From positions 558,001-622,000 of the forward strand of contig BLAL01000162.1 of the NCBI GenBank assembly GCA_015698045.1: a DNA stretch of 64,000 bases, in the 5' to 3' direction. A model generated the notes under the pieces. The model made no database searches, was not told the origin of the DNA, and saw only the letters and a list, made by a program, of their open reading frames with translations. Shown here in pieces: positions 12,521 to 25,199 of the stretch. The number at the start of each line of letters is the position of its first letter. Within the stretch, counting starts at the first letter, position 1. The stretch is from Rhizophagus clarus (taxonomy: Eukaryota > Glomeromycota > Glomeromycetes > Glomerales > Glomeraceae). Position numbers and translations under genes: made by a program.

Positions 12521-12576
12521 AAATTACTTTATAAAAAGGATCATTAAAGCAAGGTAAAATCACATAACTTTAGTAA

Positions 12577-12607
<31 letters not shown>

Positions 12608-13398
12608 ATTCTTTTGTTAAAAATGAATACAATAATTTCAGCACCAGTATTGCCTAAATTATCAACCAATATTATGAACTGCTAACAACTATAAGAATTA
12701 TCAATATGCTATCCAGAGTAGATCAATAAGTAATAGCAACCTCTTTCTAATAGAAATAACACATACCATACCCCTCAATCTACATGGAAGCACTTTCATA
12801 TAAATTCCATTCTTTTAAAATTAACCAATAAAAAATTTGTGTAATAAAAAAATAAACAAAAAGAAAATACAAACAAAATCTTCAGGGTAAACTAAAAGAA
12901 AGAACACCCTATACTTCTAAAATAAAATAACTTAAAAATAGGCAGTATAAAACATAACTGCAACTGCACTATATTACATAAAAGAAGGATTACGCTATTA
13001 ATAAAATCCAGTAGAAAAAAAATTAAAAGCTTTGATAATATTCTAAAATATACTTTTTTACGTCAAAAAATCCTAGTAAATGCTACAATTAGAATTTATT
13101 TCTTGTTGTTTGGATGATTCTCTCTACTTGTTTCCTATATATTTATTGAATAGTAAGAACTTCTGTAGACGTTTTGATTTTTGAACCCATCATCAGCACT
13201 TCTTTCATGACGTCTGTGAACAAAGAGTCCTCAATTTCTATCTGTATTTTATCATTCTTGTTTCTAAAAATTGTTTCTGTTAAGTAGCTAGATAAGTATG
13301 TAAACAAAAAAGTTATTTTCCATACTTTGTTTACTATTTTTTAACTGTTTTTCAAAATTATTTTTGAAAAATTTTTTTTTCTGAAAAATGGGTGTAAT
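12521..13398. other. Gene-free stretch with 30-base poly(T)
   Basis: A pure T run of about 30 bases ends near 12608. The rest holds no recognisable exon. A more complex patch at 13080-13260 is not assigned. Confidence 0.4.
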
Positions 13399-14116
13399 GA
13401 TCAGCAGGAAGAGTTCTAGGAATTTTTTTTAATAAAACTTTTTATTATATATATAATTTTTTAAATAAATATATATTAAATATATTTTGGCTTATTTTGC
13501 AAGTTTACTTAAAATACAAAATAAGGTTTAAAATACCATTTTTGATTTATTTAACTTTTTTAATTTTGTTAAAATTGATTTATCTTTTTTTGAATATGAT
13601 TGGCAAAAATTATTTGCTTATATGTAAAATCAAAAACAATGTTTAAAATCCATTTTTTTTTTCTAAATAAACTTGCAGAATAGACTGAAATATATTTATT
13701 TTATGATTTTTAAGTTTACAATAATTTTAGTTTATAAAAAATTTATTAAATTATAATAATTTTAAGAATATTACTAATTTGTACTTGAGGTGAAACCACC
13801 TAGAAATGATTTCACTTTGGTAGTTTTGCTTAATATGATAAATTTATTAAATTTATTATTAAATTTGATTGATTAAATATTTTCTGTAAATTTTAATATT
13901 TTATACTTCTTAAACAGTAATTTACATAGAGTACTTTTAATCTTATGCTAATTTTTTAAATAAACATATAAATAAACACAATTTTTTTTTGCAAAATTAA
14001 TAAATTTTATTTGTACTAAATATGCAGTTTATTAATTTTTAATAGATTACATTTTTTATTAATTAAAAGTAAAATATTGATAAATTCACACTGATTATAA
14101 ACTCTTCCTGCTGATC
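13399..14116. mobile_element. Inverted-repeat element, ends GATCAGCAGGAAGAGTT
   Basis: GATCAGCAGGAAGAGTT at 13399 is exactly complemented at the right end near 14100-14116, bracketing 718 bp of AT-rich, non-coding DNA. I see no clear target duplication, so the true ends may be slightly further out. Confidence 0.5.
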
Positions 14117-14220
14117 TTTTTGTCACAATTTGGATAAGAAGAATTTTACACTAAAACTATCAAAAACACTTGTTATATGTAATATTTTGTTACTTTTCTT
14201 ATAGTTAAAAAGTAAGAGTA

Positions 14221-15764
14221 ATGGAAGGAGTTAAAAATATAAACTCTATTAATACTGAAGGTATTTCTATAGCCTTTATAGAGAGTCAAAGTACTCTCAA
14301 CAACTCGCAATAATAAACTACTACTAGATTTGAAGCTTCAATCCATGCCTAAGCTTAAAACACTACAACTATTACTGCTATCTCTAGTTAGCAAAATGAG
14401 ATGAATAAGACACAACCACACTGAACACTAATAGGAAAGTTTCAAAAAATTACTTTTTTCTTTCCTCTAGACTTAGCTTCAGGCCAAAATAACACAAAAA
14501 AAAAGAATCATATGTTCTGTCATGTAGTTGAGCTGACATGTATATTCTCAACCACTACAATCAAAGGTGTAAAGATGATTAAAATTGGTTGTGAAATAGA
14601 AGATGTAGCCAATAAAGTTATGACAAAAACTATCGTGGTCAACAATCCAACTAAATTTAGTAAAATAGAGTCTTTTAGCTTAATCTACAATCTGAGTTTG
14701 AGATCAAGATCTGGGATGTTTTACTAGATATTGAAAAAAATCTATTTGAGCAACATTTACGATCACTAGATTAGGTGAAAAAGATCAAATTTACAATTAA
14801 AAATTTATACTATAAAGTGGCAATCACTTTCATTAATAAAGATCTTGAGACTACTCTAAAAGAAGAATGGTTTATGAAATTTTTGAATAAGACTTTCAGA
14901 ATTTTTTCAGCATACTCACTAAAGATGAATGCAATCACTGCTTTAAGTATGTTTTGAAACTTACTAATCTACCTAAAGAGACAATCAGAGGAGATCTTTT
15001 AGAAATTGTAACATGTACAAAAGCTAAGGCAGTATTCGTCCCTAAAAACTGCTTCTCTCAAAATTATGAAAAAGAACGCTCCACTTAATTTTACTTCAAT
15101 AGTATTGATGATATAAATGCTGTAAAGGAAAATCACTTTGCTTTCAATAACAAAATACTACATTTTGCTGAAAAAAATGCACTTACTTGCTATATATATG
15201 GCTCCATCAATCACAAAGTCAGGATTTATCCAGAAAATAACAACTTAAACGCTGTTATAGCCAACAAATAGTATATTAAGATACAGTCAACTCCCTTTAT
15301 AGTCATCTCTGTTATAGTCATATTACCCTATATAGTCACCTTAGTTGAGTGTCCCAAATTTTCATATATAAAAACTATTATTTCTAGTCACAAACTACCT
15401 ATAATCACTATCACATCTTTTTTTAAAAATTTTATATATATGTGATTATAAAAAGATATTTATTAAAATATAATTATTCTATAATCTATAGGTAACTTTC
15501 AATTTCAATCACAATGGTACTAATCACTCTTTCCCATGGTGTGCTTCTCCTATTTTCTTTCAGAACAAAAACAAGAAGCCTATGAAGAATTCTAACAAGC
15601 AGAATTTTGGTTCTCCTAAAGCTCACTCTACTAATTCAAAACCTATCAAAGATCAAGCAAAGTCTTTCAAAAAGTTAAAAGATAAGAAAAAAAAGAAGTC
15701 TTCAAGCAAGAAGTCTAATAATAAAATGAATATTATTAAACTTTTGCTAGCTTTAATTTCTTAA
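14221..15764 (+). pseudogene. Non-LTR retrotransposon ORF1-like relic
   Basis: Starting at MEGVKNINSINTEGIS, conserved protein fragments continue through several frames with many stops and frameshifts: IGCEIEDVANKVMTKTIVVN (14600s), KFTIKNLYYKVAITFINKDL (14780s), LKLTNLPKETIRGDLLEIV (14950-15010, broken), a degenerate zinc-knuckle-like segment (LTCYIYGSINHKV, 15180s) and a Lys/Ser-rich tail ending SSKKSNNKMNII before TAA. The order nucleic-acid-binding region, zinc knuckle, basic tail suits a LINE ORF1 or gag-like protein; I judge this from resemblance to repeated glomeromycete proteins. It is interrupted at 15284-15500 by a MITE-like fragment. Not functional. Confidence 0.55.
15284..15500. 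mobile_element. One-ended MITE fragment inside the ORF1 relic
   Basis: Begins CAGTCAACTCCCTTTATAGT and repeats the motif TATAGTCA in the same style as 6308-6519. Protein homology to ORF1 stops before it and resumes after about 15500. The right terminal repeat is not found. A related fragment starts at about 35947. Confidence 0.45.
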
Positions 15765-15779
15765 TTGTTTTTATTTTAA

Positions 15780-16160
15780 TAGATTAGCGCTATTTTTATT
15801 TTCTTTTTTTTTTAATTTATTTGTTTTAGTAATATTGCCAAACAGTGGACTTCTTATGGATGTTTGTGGACTAAGGTATTGATGCCACAGTGAGGTTGAT
15901 TACAATTTATGCTTCAGGAAGAAAGCTATAAGTTGTTTTCTTGCAGGACTGAGGTGCTTGATTTTATTAAGTATTATCTTTCACCTAAGATTCCTATGAT
16001 TATTGTATTCAGACCTACTTTTGTAGTTCCTTCGATTTAATCGGTCATTTATGCTTACTTAGACTTGTTTTAGTATTGGATTTATTTTGCTTTTTTTTTT
16101 TTTGAAATTTGTAATTATAAGTTTGATTGTTATAATAAAAATAAAAATAAAAATATAACA
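15780..16160 (+). other. 3' trailer of the ORF1 relic ending in A-rich repeats
   Basis: After the ORF1 stop there is non-coding sequence closing with (AAAAAT)n at about 16136-16157, which may be the poly(A)-derived end of a retroposed copy. No reverse transcriptase lies between this end and the RNase H relic that follows. Confidence 0.35.
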
Positions 16161-16389
16161 ATTAGTTACCATATTTTTCTTTACATTATTTACCTAATTA
16201 TATTTATAGGGCTTTTAGTTCAAATTTTATAATTCAATCTATTTTTTAATGTTTTTAATAATATAACATTTCAAATATTTTCATGGTAAATCATCAACAA
16301 TCTATTTTTGCCAAACAAATATTATTATTAACAATCTTGGTATATAAACATTTTAAATAATATATGACATAATAAAGATTTAATTGGCA

Positions 16390-18400
16390 TTATAAACAAT
16401 ATCTTCATCACTGAAGTTACTTCAATTAAATATGATTTACACCATATTACTCCTGAATCTGAACTTTATAGAACAATAGTCTCCAAATATCAGAATTTCA
16501 TTTTAACCATTGATTAAAATACTGATGTTTTATTCTTTGGTATTCATATATCCTTTAATTTTAAGGTGGATTAAGTTACATTCACTCACTATTCATTAGT
16601 GCAAAGCCTTCCTTCATATAATGAAATTATTTTTTATTTATACTACTTGAGCGAGTTGTTCATTTAACTCTACAAACAAAGCTCATACATGTATTATTTA
16701 TAGTACCATCTCACAGTTGATTTATTTACAAAAAATATAATATACAAAATATTCAAAAAATACTTAGTTATTTCTTATCAGTTAATCTGAATAACAAGGA
16801 ATTTATTTTAAAAACACTTATAGAATACTCAAGTAAAGATTACTCTTACAACAATTATTCATCATTAACATTACAGAGTAAGAGATTTTGACTGTACTAG
16901 CACTAATACGTCCTTTTCTGAAGCTATATAGAACTTTATTCTATTTGAAATTTCTGTTACCTCTAAAGAAATTATGATAATTTGACAATGACTATCAAAT
17001 TTTAGACAACTTGAATTTTATACTGATGATTCTCTTATCAATGCCAAACTTTGTTAATTATTTAATGATCGCAGGATTTATTTAAACAAAATAAAACACT
17101 CTTTATAAATAATTTACTTTAGCCATTTATAATTGGTCTTCATCTTTTCAGGCTGAGACTTTTGCTATTCTTTTAACTTTAATGGTCTCTCCAACAGATA
17201 ATAATATTTCAATATATACAGATTTACAATTTGTCATTTCTTTATTTACTAAACTTTTAAAATTTTTTTGTATCTAATAAACTAGAAAGATTTTTAATAT
17301 ATCGTCATCCAATCTTCTTTGGAATCTTATTTTTCAACTATATATAGAAAAGAATATTAATTTGTTATTGATTAAAGTTCAAGCTTATACAGATAATTAT
17401 AAAAATAATTTAATAGATCAATTAGTTAATAAAAATGTACATTTAAATGACCACTTACTATTAAGATTCAAACTTTTTACCCCAGCAAATATTAATTTCT
17501 TTTCTTTTTGGTATTAAATGTAGACTTAGACATTTTCTTTGTCTATTAACAAATAATCTTAATTTTGAATCCTTTTATAATTTAAACTATAATACCAGAT
17601 ATCATTTACCTTCAATTTTTGTTAATTGGAGATGAACATTTAATTTATTTAAATTTTCATAGGATCCAATATTAACTTCCTTTTAGAAGATGAATATTAA
17701 ATCTTTTAAATTCAAACTTTTACTTGACAAACTTTCAACTCTCAAATATACTAGATATACTTTTATTTGATATATGAAAATGCTAATTACTTCTTATGTA
17801 AAGATTTGCTAGAAAGTTTATCTCATATTATTTGGTTATACTCAGAAGTTATCAATAATACTAAATTATATTCAAATTCTATTTTGATTTTAATCAAATA
17901 ATTTATTTTTGATCATAAAAATATTATTATATTACAAAATGATATTTTAGCTTTAGACATTTGACGCTTAAATACTAGTGAAAATTATTTCACTTTTATT
18001 AACTTTTTAAGAGGATTTATTTTTCAATTATTAATAGAGTAGCTACAGTAATACCTATCAACACAATTAACTAAAGAATTAATAACTTTAATTTCAGAAA
18101 TTAATTTTACCTTTACAAAATAATCAGTATGAATTTTTTGCTGTCAAGCCTTAACTATTTGGAAGCTGGATTTAGGAATTATACCAAAGATCAAGTGACG
18201 ATCTTATGGGATTGATCTATACCTTTATCAATATGGCTTAGATTCACGTAATCAAGAAGTGTTATGTAAAGATCTTTTACAATATATTTGTTTTTCCATA
18301 GATATTTTTGATTATTATGTATATTGTGTGAGTTGACTGTGCAACTTACTATATTTCTTTAGGAAGTTGAGTATAATGTTGTTTTAGTTGTTGATGCTTT
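16390..18400 (+). pseudogene. LINE ORF2 C-terminal relic with RNase H
   Basis: Multi-frame fragments with numerous stops. RNase H-like landmarks occur in order: EFYTDDSLINA (about 17010, first catalytic Asp), SSFQAETFAILLTL (about 17140, catalytic Glu), ISIYTDLQFVISLFTKLL (about 17210, second Asp), and LLLIKVQAYTDNYKNNLIDQ (about 17360, the usual Lys-x-His segment with His changed). Downstream fragments resemble LINE C-terminal tails. No reverse transcriptase YxDD motif or endonuclease was found, so the element is internally deleted or these are two separate partial insertions. The 18411-19166 element is inserted just after it. Confidence 0.6.
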
Positions 18401-18410
18401 AGATGAAGGT

Positions 18411-19166
18411 AAGGATGGTGCTGCAATTGATTTATCAAATCCGCAATATTGCGGATTTTGGAGTTGAATTGCGGTTAGTGAACCGCAATTCCGCAATTCA
18501 CCTGATCGGTTTTGACAGTTTACCGAACCGATTTAATAAAAAAAATGTTTACGCAACATTTTTTTTAATTAATTTAACGAAAAAACGTTGCGAAACGTTT
18601 TTTCAAAGTATTTTAATTAATAAAAAGCGTTTCGCAACGTTTTTTTAATTAATTTAAAGAAAAAACGTTGCGAAACGTTTTTTCAAAGTATTTTAATTAA
18701 TAAAAAGCATTTCGCAACGTTTTTTTAATTAATTTAAAGAAAAAACGTTGCGAAACGTTTTTTCAAAGTATATTTAATTAAAAAAAAACGTTTCGCAACA
18801 TTTTTTAATTAATTTAAAGAAAAAACGTTGCGAAACGTTTTTTCAAAGTATATTTAATTAAAAAAAACGTTTCGCAACGTTTTTTCAAAGTATATTTTAA
18901 TTAAAAAAAACGTTTCACAACGTTTTTTTGGATTGCTTTAGCGAAATTGCAATTCCGCAAATGTATCGCAATTTCGCAAATGTGCCGCAATTTCGCAATT
19001 ATTCCGCAATTGAATTGCGGTACTTTGCGGAATTGCAGAATATTTGCGGAATTGCGGACAATTGCGGATTGCGGAATTGCGGATATTTAGGTTTAAAAAT
19101 CCGCAATGTTCCGCAATACCGTAAATCGCAATTATTCCGCAATTGCTTATTTGCGGCACCATCCTT
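18411..19166. mobile_element. Motif-array element, 10-bp target duplication
   Basis: Ends AAGGATGGTGC and its complement, flanked by a perfect direct repeat AGATGAAGGT (18401-18410, 19167-19176). Behind each end lies a dense field of TTGCGGAATTGCGG-type motifs in both orientations (18440-18510 and 18930-19150). The core is a palindromic satellite (18541-18930). The ORFs across it are artefacts of the repeats. The length of the duplication suggests a Mutator-like element, here non-autonomous. Confidence 0.85.
18541..18930. repeat. 80-bp satellite of ACGTTGCGAAACGT motifs
   Basis: About five units, each containing AAAACGTTGCGAAACGTTTT and, about 40 bp on, the inverted form GCGTTTCGCAACGT, separated by TTTAATTAATT. 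Each unit could fold on itself. It forms the core of the element at 18411-19166. Confidence 0.85.
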
Positions 19167-19176
19167 AGATGAAGGT

Positions 19177-20475
19177 GATACTTAGTATTTTGCATGCCCA
19201 AACTTTTTTTGTTAGTTACGCCAGAGGAGTTGTAATTTTATAATTTTGGCCAGAATTAAATAATCTGCATAAAAAATATTCTTTTTTAGAAATTAATATT
19301 ACACAAAATTTTAGGTAAAGTAATTTTCAAAAATGAGAAAAAAAAATTTTGTAGAACGGGTATCATCTAAAATAGATATTCTGTATGTCATAAAGTCATA
19401 ATATGGTAATTTTAATATTTTAGCTAGAATTATGAAAAAAATAGAGATGTGATAGATAATATGTAATGAATAGAATTTTTAGTATAAAAAAAATTCTGTT
19501 CTTAAAATACTTATAAAAAAAATGAAGAAGGAAGAGGTGTAATATGGATGACAAATAAAATCATATAATCTATAAAAAGTATAAATGAATATTAGTTAAT
19601 ATTTGTTAATAATAAAAAATAAAATTATTTTTTAAAAATTACTTTTAAAATAATCCATATCTTCAATATTTTGGACATATAAAATATAAAATAAACATTA
19701 ATTGATGTTTATTAAAATAAATTAATATTAGAAAATAAAGATCATTGTAAATTTAAAGTAAAAAAAAATTTTTATAAAATTGTAATATTTATTATCTTTT
19801 TATTAATGCATGATATATTACAAATTTATTTTTATTTTTAATATAGTATAATTTTAATAATGTATCATATATAAATAATTAGTTAACATTTATAAATATA
19901 TATATATATATATTTATTATCTCTTTTTTTTCGCTATTTGATCAAATAAAACTAAAAAATTTAGCTTATTGTTTAGTCAAATAAATTTTATATGTAAGTG
20001 TACAATATTATTTTGCAACAACATTTAATCAGTAAAAATTAAAAATAGGTAAAATTCACTCTTATATCTACAATTTTATTATTAAAACTTGGAAATTCAA
20101 ATGTTTTATTATTATTATTTTTTGTTTTTCCAATATTATGATAAATTTCATCAAAAAGTGATAATAAAATCAATGAAACTTTTTTCTCTAAAGAAATTAA
20201 TTTAACTTTTAAAATCTTTGTACTTCTTGAATAAGGTATGTTGATGTGAATTTTATTAAAGAGTTGACAAGCTTTCCAAATCCTTATCATATGAAATTAA
20301 AACATATACTTTATAGAGATCTAACTGAAATGTTCAATGTTCGCTTGGAAAAAGTATAACGATATCAATATTTTTTTGATTAATTTTAAAATTGAATCTG
20401 AAACCTATATTTTTAATGTTTTGCATCTATAAAAAAAAGGAAACAATATTTTTTTTTTTTTTTTAATATTGAAGC
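19177..20475. other. Gene-free AT-rich stretch
   Basis: No exon, RNA gene or bounded element recognised. The minus-strand open frame at 20039-20290 lacks support beyond AT-rich openness. Confidence 0.4.
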
Positions 20476-20769
20476 AGGACCTCAGACATTACTAAAATAA
20501 CTCATATTTTTTTTTATCCATTTTTCTCAAAATTAAGCCAATTTGCTCTTTTAGCTTTTTAAGGATATCTTACCATCTATTCAACCAATTGTGATAAACT
20601 TTTTTTTATTTTGTAGATCTATTGAGAGCTACATTTTAAAAAAAAGTTCATCCAATTTGGATCACTAGTTGACGAGAAATTGCAAAAAACATGTTTTTTA
20701 GCTTCTAAATTTCACATTAATTTGCTCTTTTTTATGATTATGAGTTGTATTAGTAATGTCCAGGGTCCT
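20476..20769. mobile_element. hAT-type MITE, copy 1
   Basis: Ends AGGACCTCAGACATTACT and, at the right, the near-complement (complement reads AGGACCCTGGACATTACT). Flanked by a perfect 8-bp duplication ATTGAAGC (20468-20475, 20770-20777). 294 bp, non-coding. The second copy at 28212-28507 is highly similar along its length. An 8-bp duplication is the hAT hallmark. Confidence 0.9.
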
Positions 20770-20777
20770 ATTGAAGC

Positions 20778-22640
20778 TGTACTATCATTTATTAAGTAAA
20801 GATAGGATTATAAAAAAAGGAAAACAAGTATTAATTAGCAATGTTTATTAAATAATAATATAAAAATTTTTTGAAAATTATATTAATTAAATAACCTTTA
20901 AAATTGAAATATATTTTAATATTATTGATATTTATTATATAATTAAAAGAAAGTGTAGAGTCCAAAACATTTTAAACTTGCAAAAAATAAACAAATATAA
21001 ATATATAAAATTTAGTAATATTTATTAATAAAATACAAAAATTTTTTTTAAAGTAATATCTTTAAAATGGAATCTAGAATTTATTTTTTAGCATTTTAGA
21101 TCTAAAAAAAGAAAATTAAATATTAATTAATATTTATTAAAATAAATTAATAAAAAATATATATATATTTTAAAGATTATCTTTAAAATATTTTAAAATA
21201 GATACTTTTGATAATATTTTAAATTTATATATTATAAATAAACATTAGTTAATGTTTATTAAGAAAATAGCTTTTTTTAAAAAATTATAGTTTAAAACTA
21301 TATCTTAGTATTCTGGGATTATTGAATATTAAATGAATATTAAGATAATATTTGTTAAATGAAAAATAATAAAAAAAATCTTTGAAGATTATATTTTTAA
21401 ATAAAAATTAAAAATACATATTTTCAATATATTTTAAATATTTTTAAAATAAAAAATTTTAAGGAAAATAATCTGAAAGTTTAAAAAAATAAAATGTAAA
21501 AAACTTTAAAAAAATAATTAAAAAGTTTAAAAAAAATAAAATTGTAAAAACCTTTAAAGAAATCAAATTAGAAAATTTAAAAAAGTAAAATTAGTTAAAA
21601 AATTTTAATAAAATTAAATCATAAAATAATTATTGATTTGTAATTTTAAAAATTTTTTAAAAAAAATGAAATTTTGCAATTTTATAGATTATTACAGATC
21701 TTTTTAATAAAATATGTGGCTTTTTGTAAAATTGCAGAGTTTTATTATTTTTTTAAAAAAAAAACATACAAAATTAAAAACTTTGCAAATAGTGCAAAAA
21801 AAAAAATAAAAAAATAATAATTTACTAATTTTGTAATAGATTTGTGCAGATCTGCAAATAAAAAAATTTTTTGATGAATAAATATTAAGCAAAAAAATTA
21901 TTAATTATTGCAGTATTAATAAAAAAAATAATTACATTCATTTTAGCAATTTAAAGAAAAAATAAAATGTTAGAAACATTTTTTTTAAAAAAAATGTATT
22001 TAAAAATCATTTAGAAAATTTTAAATATTTAAATTAAAAAGATTATAAATAAATACTTATTTGTTATAAATTTAGTATATTGATAAAAAATAAAATTTAT
22101 TTTAATAATTGTATTTTGTTAATTAGAGTAGATATAGTTTCTAATAATTTGTTTAATTTGTTTGTATAATATATAAACCAAATATTAATAAAGTATATAT
22201 AGATTATTAAAAAAAAAAAAATAGAAAATTAGTAACAAAATAAATAAAATAAATCAATTGTAAAAAAAAAATACCAGTTTTTTGTAAAAAAAAAATTTAT
22301 TAAAATTATTAATAAAAAATATTTCAAGTTACTATTGTCTATTGGAATATTGCATTTCAATATATAAGAATAAAGTTAAAATGCCATAAATTAATTAAAA
22401 TTTTTAGATTGGTAATATTAAATTTTGATTATTATTATTATAGATTTAATGGATTATATTAACTAATTAAAACGTATACTGTATATTAAAGTAATAAAAA
22501 CAAATTTTTTAAAAAATAATTAAATTTATTATTACTTTTTTAACATGTTGAATGTTAATAATTCTTGTTTAAATAAAGTAAATAATAAGGATAAAAATAA
22601 TTAATTTGAAATTATTTAATAATTTAAAAACGCGAGTATG
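20778..22640. other. Gene-free AT-rich stretch upstream of eIF5A
   Basis: Long A/T runs, no recognised exon. From about 22630 to the eIF5A start the sequence is more complex and contains an 18-base T run near 22700 and several AATAATCAAA(T/A)ACGAT blocks; this is the likely promoter and 5' leader of eIF5A, with no box I can assign. Confidence 0.4.
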
Positions 22641-22839
22641 TGACTATCAGACTATGTGATACTATCGAATAATCAAATAATCAAATACGATGCAATTTTT
22701 TTTTTTTTTTTCTTCAATAATTCAATAATCAAAAACGATACAATAGTTTGTACAACTATCCTTTACATTTTCTTTTTATTAGATATTTTATAAATAAAAG
22801 GCTTCAATTTTTTTTTATCTATAAGTACTGATCAACAAA

Positions 22840-23834
22840 ATGGGCGACGATGTACATCACTTTGAAACCTCAGGCTCTGGAGCATCAAGCACTTATCCAA
22901 TGCAATGTTCTGCCCTTAGAAAGGTATAAGCTCTTAATAAAAAGAAAAGTTTTTTTTTTGTCATTAAGAAAATGTATTTTAAGTTATTTGGCTGAAACCA
23001 TGATGGGCTTGTGTTTAGAACGGATTTGTTGTTCTGAAGGGTAGACCTTGCAAAATTATTGAGATGTCCACGAGCAAGACTGGTAAACATGGGCACGCAG
23101 TATGTTTCATATTATAGTTGTACATTGTGATCTTTTATTTGCCTTTTGTTTATCTGACCTTTCAATTTAGAAAGTTCACCTTGTCGGTATTGATATCTTC
23201 ACTAATAAGAAGCTTGAAGGTGAGAAATAGAAAATTTATTTTCATTTTCATTGTGCTATAATTATTTGTTGTCACTTGATTCAATAATAATTTATATTGT
23301 CATATGAATACTTATTATTTTATCAATAGACATTTCTCCTTCTACTCACAATATGGATGTTCCTAACGTTACTCGTAAGCTTTGTTTAATTATATAATTT
23401 AGGATGAATCAAATTATTTATAATTTAATAACTTTGTAGGTACTGAATATGTAATCATTACATGTGATGACGATGGTTACTTGAGTTTAATGACTTCTGA
23501 TGGCGCTACGAAAGATGACGTTAAAATTGACAATAATTTATTTAAGGATAAACCTATAGATTTTGGAGCTCTTAGAACAGATATTGAAGGAGGTGAATAT
23601 ATTTTATTTTAAGCGATTTAATGGCTTTGATGTAATAAATTTAATAATTATTAAACTAATGTTATCTTGATAGGCAAGGAATTTTTGGCTACTGTCACCA
23701 GTGCGATGGGAGAGGAAGTTGTTACGCAGATCAGGGATGCTCCTAATGGTTAGTATAAATTATTCACCGTTAATGATTTTGTGTGGATTAAATAATGTAC
23801 TTATAGTACTTATAATTTTCTTTTTATAGCCTAA
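22840..23834 (+). CDS. Translation initiation factor eIF5A
   Basis: Seven exons: 22840-22923, 23019-23099, 23171-23219, 23330-23374, 23440-23592, 23674-23748, 23830-23834; six GT-AG introns, frame kept throughout, 163 residues. eIF5A binds the ribosome and promotes peptide bond formation at difficult sequences such as proline runs. The hypusine loop [11 protein letters not shown] is intact; the modified lysine is residue 51, as in yeast. Other family landmarks are [31 protein letters not shown] and the C-terminal S1/OB-like domain with LMTSDG and DDVKID. The last exon supplies only part of the final Ala codon and TAA. Length and order match the family, so this looks like a functional single host gene in a repeat-rich setting. 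Confidence 0.96.
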
Positions 23835-23884
23835 AATCTCTAACGGATGAAATTTTTAGATATGATTCTGTATTAGAATCACTC

Positions 23885-23890
23885 AATAAA
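23885..23890 (+). terminator. Polyadenylation signal of eIF5A
   Basis: AATAAA about 50 bases after the eIF5A stop codon; a second AATAAA follows at about 23910. Position and match suit a cleavage/polyadenylation signal. Confidence 0.5.
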
Positions 23891-24205
23891 AGTATACGAG
23901 TATGTCATAATAAATCATTGTTCGATGTTCTTTATAAGTCTGTTAGAACTTAATGTAATTATATAATAACTAAATGGGAATGTGATGTTTGAATTATTTG
24001 TTCGCACCTGATTTTTAAACATTTGAATTTTGGTTTGTTGCGTTCTGTTATATATATATTTTAATTGTATTTTCAAAGATGTGTACATACTCGTGCTGTA
24101 GGCACAGTGGATATTATTCACGTGCTTTTCATATATAATCTTTTTTTTTTTTGAAAGACAATCCTCCCAAAATAGTATCCGGTTTCTCATGATTAATTGA
24201 ATCAT

Positions 24206-24825
24206 ATAAAACCTTTATTAAGTAACATTGTGTATATAATATTCACAAGATTAACTGCTAGCTCATTTGATCGCGCTTAAGTGCAACACCTTGAAGGCCT
24301 AAGTTTAAGCTCGCACTCGTCAAAAAGGAATATTCGGCCTATATTCGGCTGTAATCAAAAAAATTCCGACCTCTCATCGGATTATAATTTATAATACATG
24401 TGGTAACATTAATTTAAACACTCTGATTGGTTATAATTTGATCAAATGATTAAATTGTTCTGGTGTTTATATATAAAGTATAAAAATTATAGAAAAAAAG
24501 ATGTTATATCCTAATAAATCATTATCAGTATTATCAATATTCAATACCATCAACATATACTCTTTCTTCTAATAAGTATTAAATTCTATGATAGAAACAA
24601 TACAGAATAGAATTAGTAATTAATTATTAAATTTTCTTAATAGTTAATTATATACTAAAATACTAAAAACAAACTATTTTTTTTAAGTAGATTTAAAAAT
24701 ATCTCTATCAAATATAAAGTTCAGTCAAAACTGCTATAATCATTAAAATTTATTTCATAAAATTAGAATATTAAATTGTTTGCAACATTTATTATTTTTT
24801 TAATGTTTTTATATAAATTAATTTA
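24206..24825. other. Gene-free stretch
   Basis: No coding exon recognised. The patch at 24240-24400 is more complex than the AT-rich background but gives no protein I can identify. Confidence 0.4.
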
Positions 24826-24986
24826 CCGTATATCACGGGCCACAGTACCCCCCTATGTATAGTACCCCCCTCAAGAAATTTGCGAGAATTTTAAAGTACC
24901 CAGGTACTTTACATAAAGAATTCCAATTTAAAGCTTAAAATTTTGTAAAATACCTGGGGTATAATACTAGATCAATATATAATATA

Positions 24987-25166
24987 CCGTATGTTTCCAA
25001 AATTAAGCCCCCCTTTTTTGCAAGGATTTTGAGCGAAAAGTTTGGGGGGGTGTTTAATTTTGGAAGTTTTTTTATTAGTATTTCATATATGATTTTTTTT
25101 AACAAAACTTGAAAAGTTTGGGGTGGTGCTTAATTTCGGGGGGTGACTAATATTGGAAAAATACGG
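24987..25166. mobile_element. Nested 180-bp MITE, ends CCGTATGTTTCCAAAATTA
   Basis: Inverted ends CCGTATGTTTCCAAAATTA and near-complement (TATTGGAAAAATACGG), TA on both sides (24985-24986, 25167-25168). Internal runs of G (GGGGGGG) pair with runs of C (CCCCCC). It lies inside the 24826-25765 element. Confidence 0.7.
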
Positions 25167-25199
25167 TATATTCCAGATATATAAAAACACCAGTACAAT

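Noticed and set aside
18400-19200. CRISPR-like regular spacing of palindromic repeats
   Set aside because: Units are contiguous without unique spacers, inside a transposon of a eukaryotic genome; no cas genes.
18928-19201. Open frames of 85 and 87 aa on opposite strands
   Set aside because: Both are products of GCGGAATTGC motif fields at the end of the 18411-19166 element.
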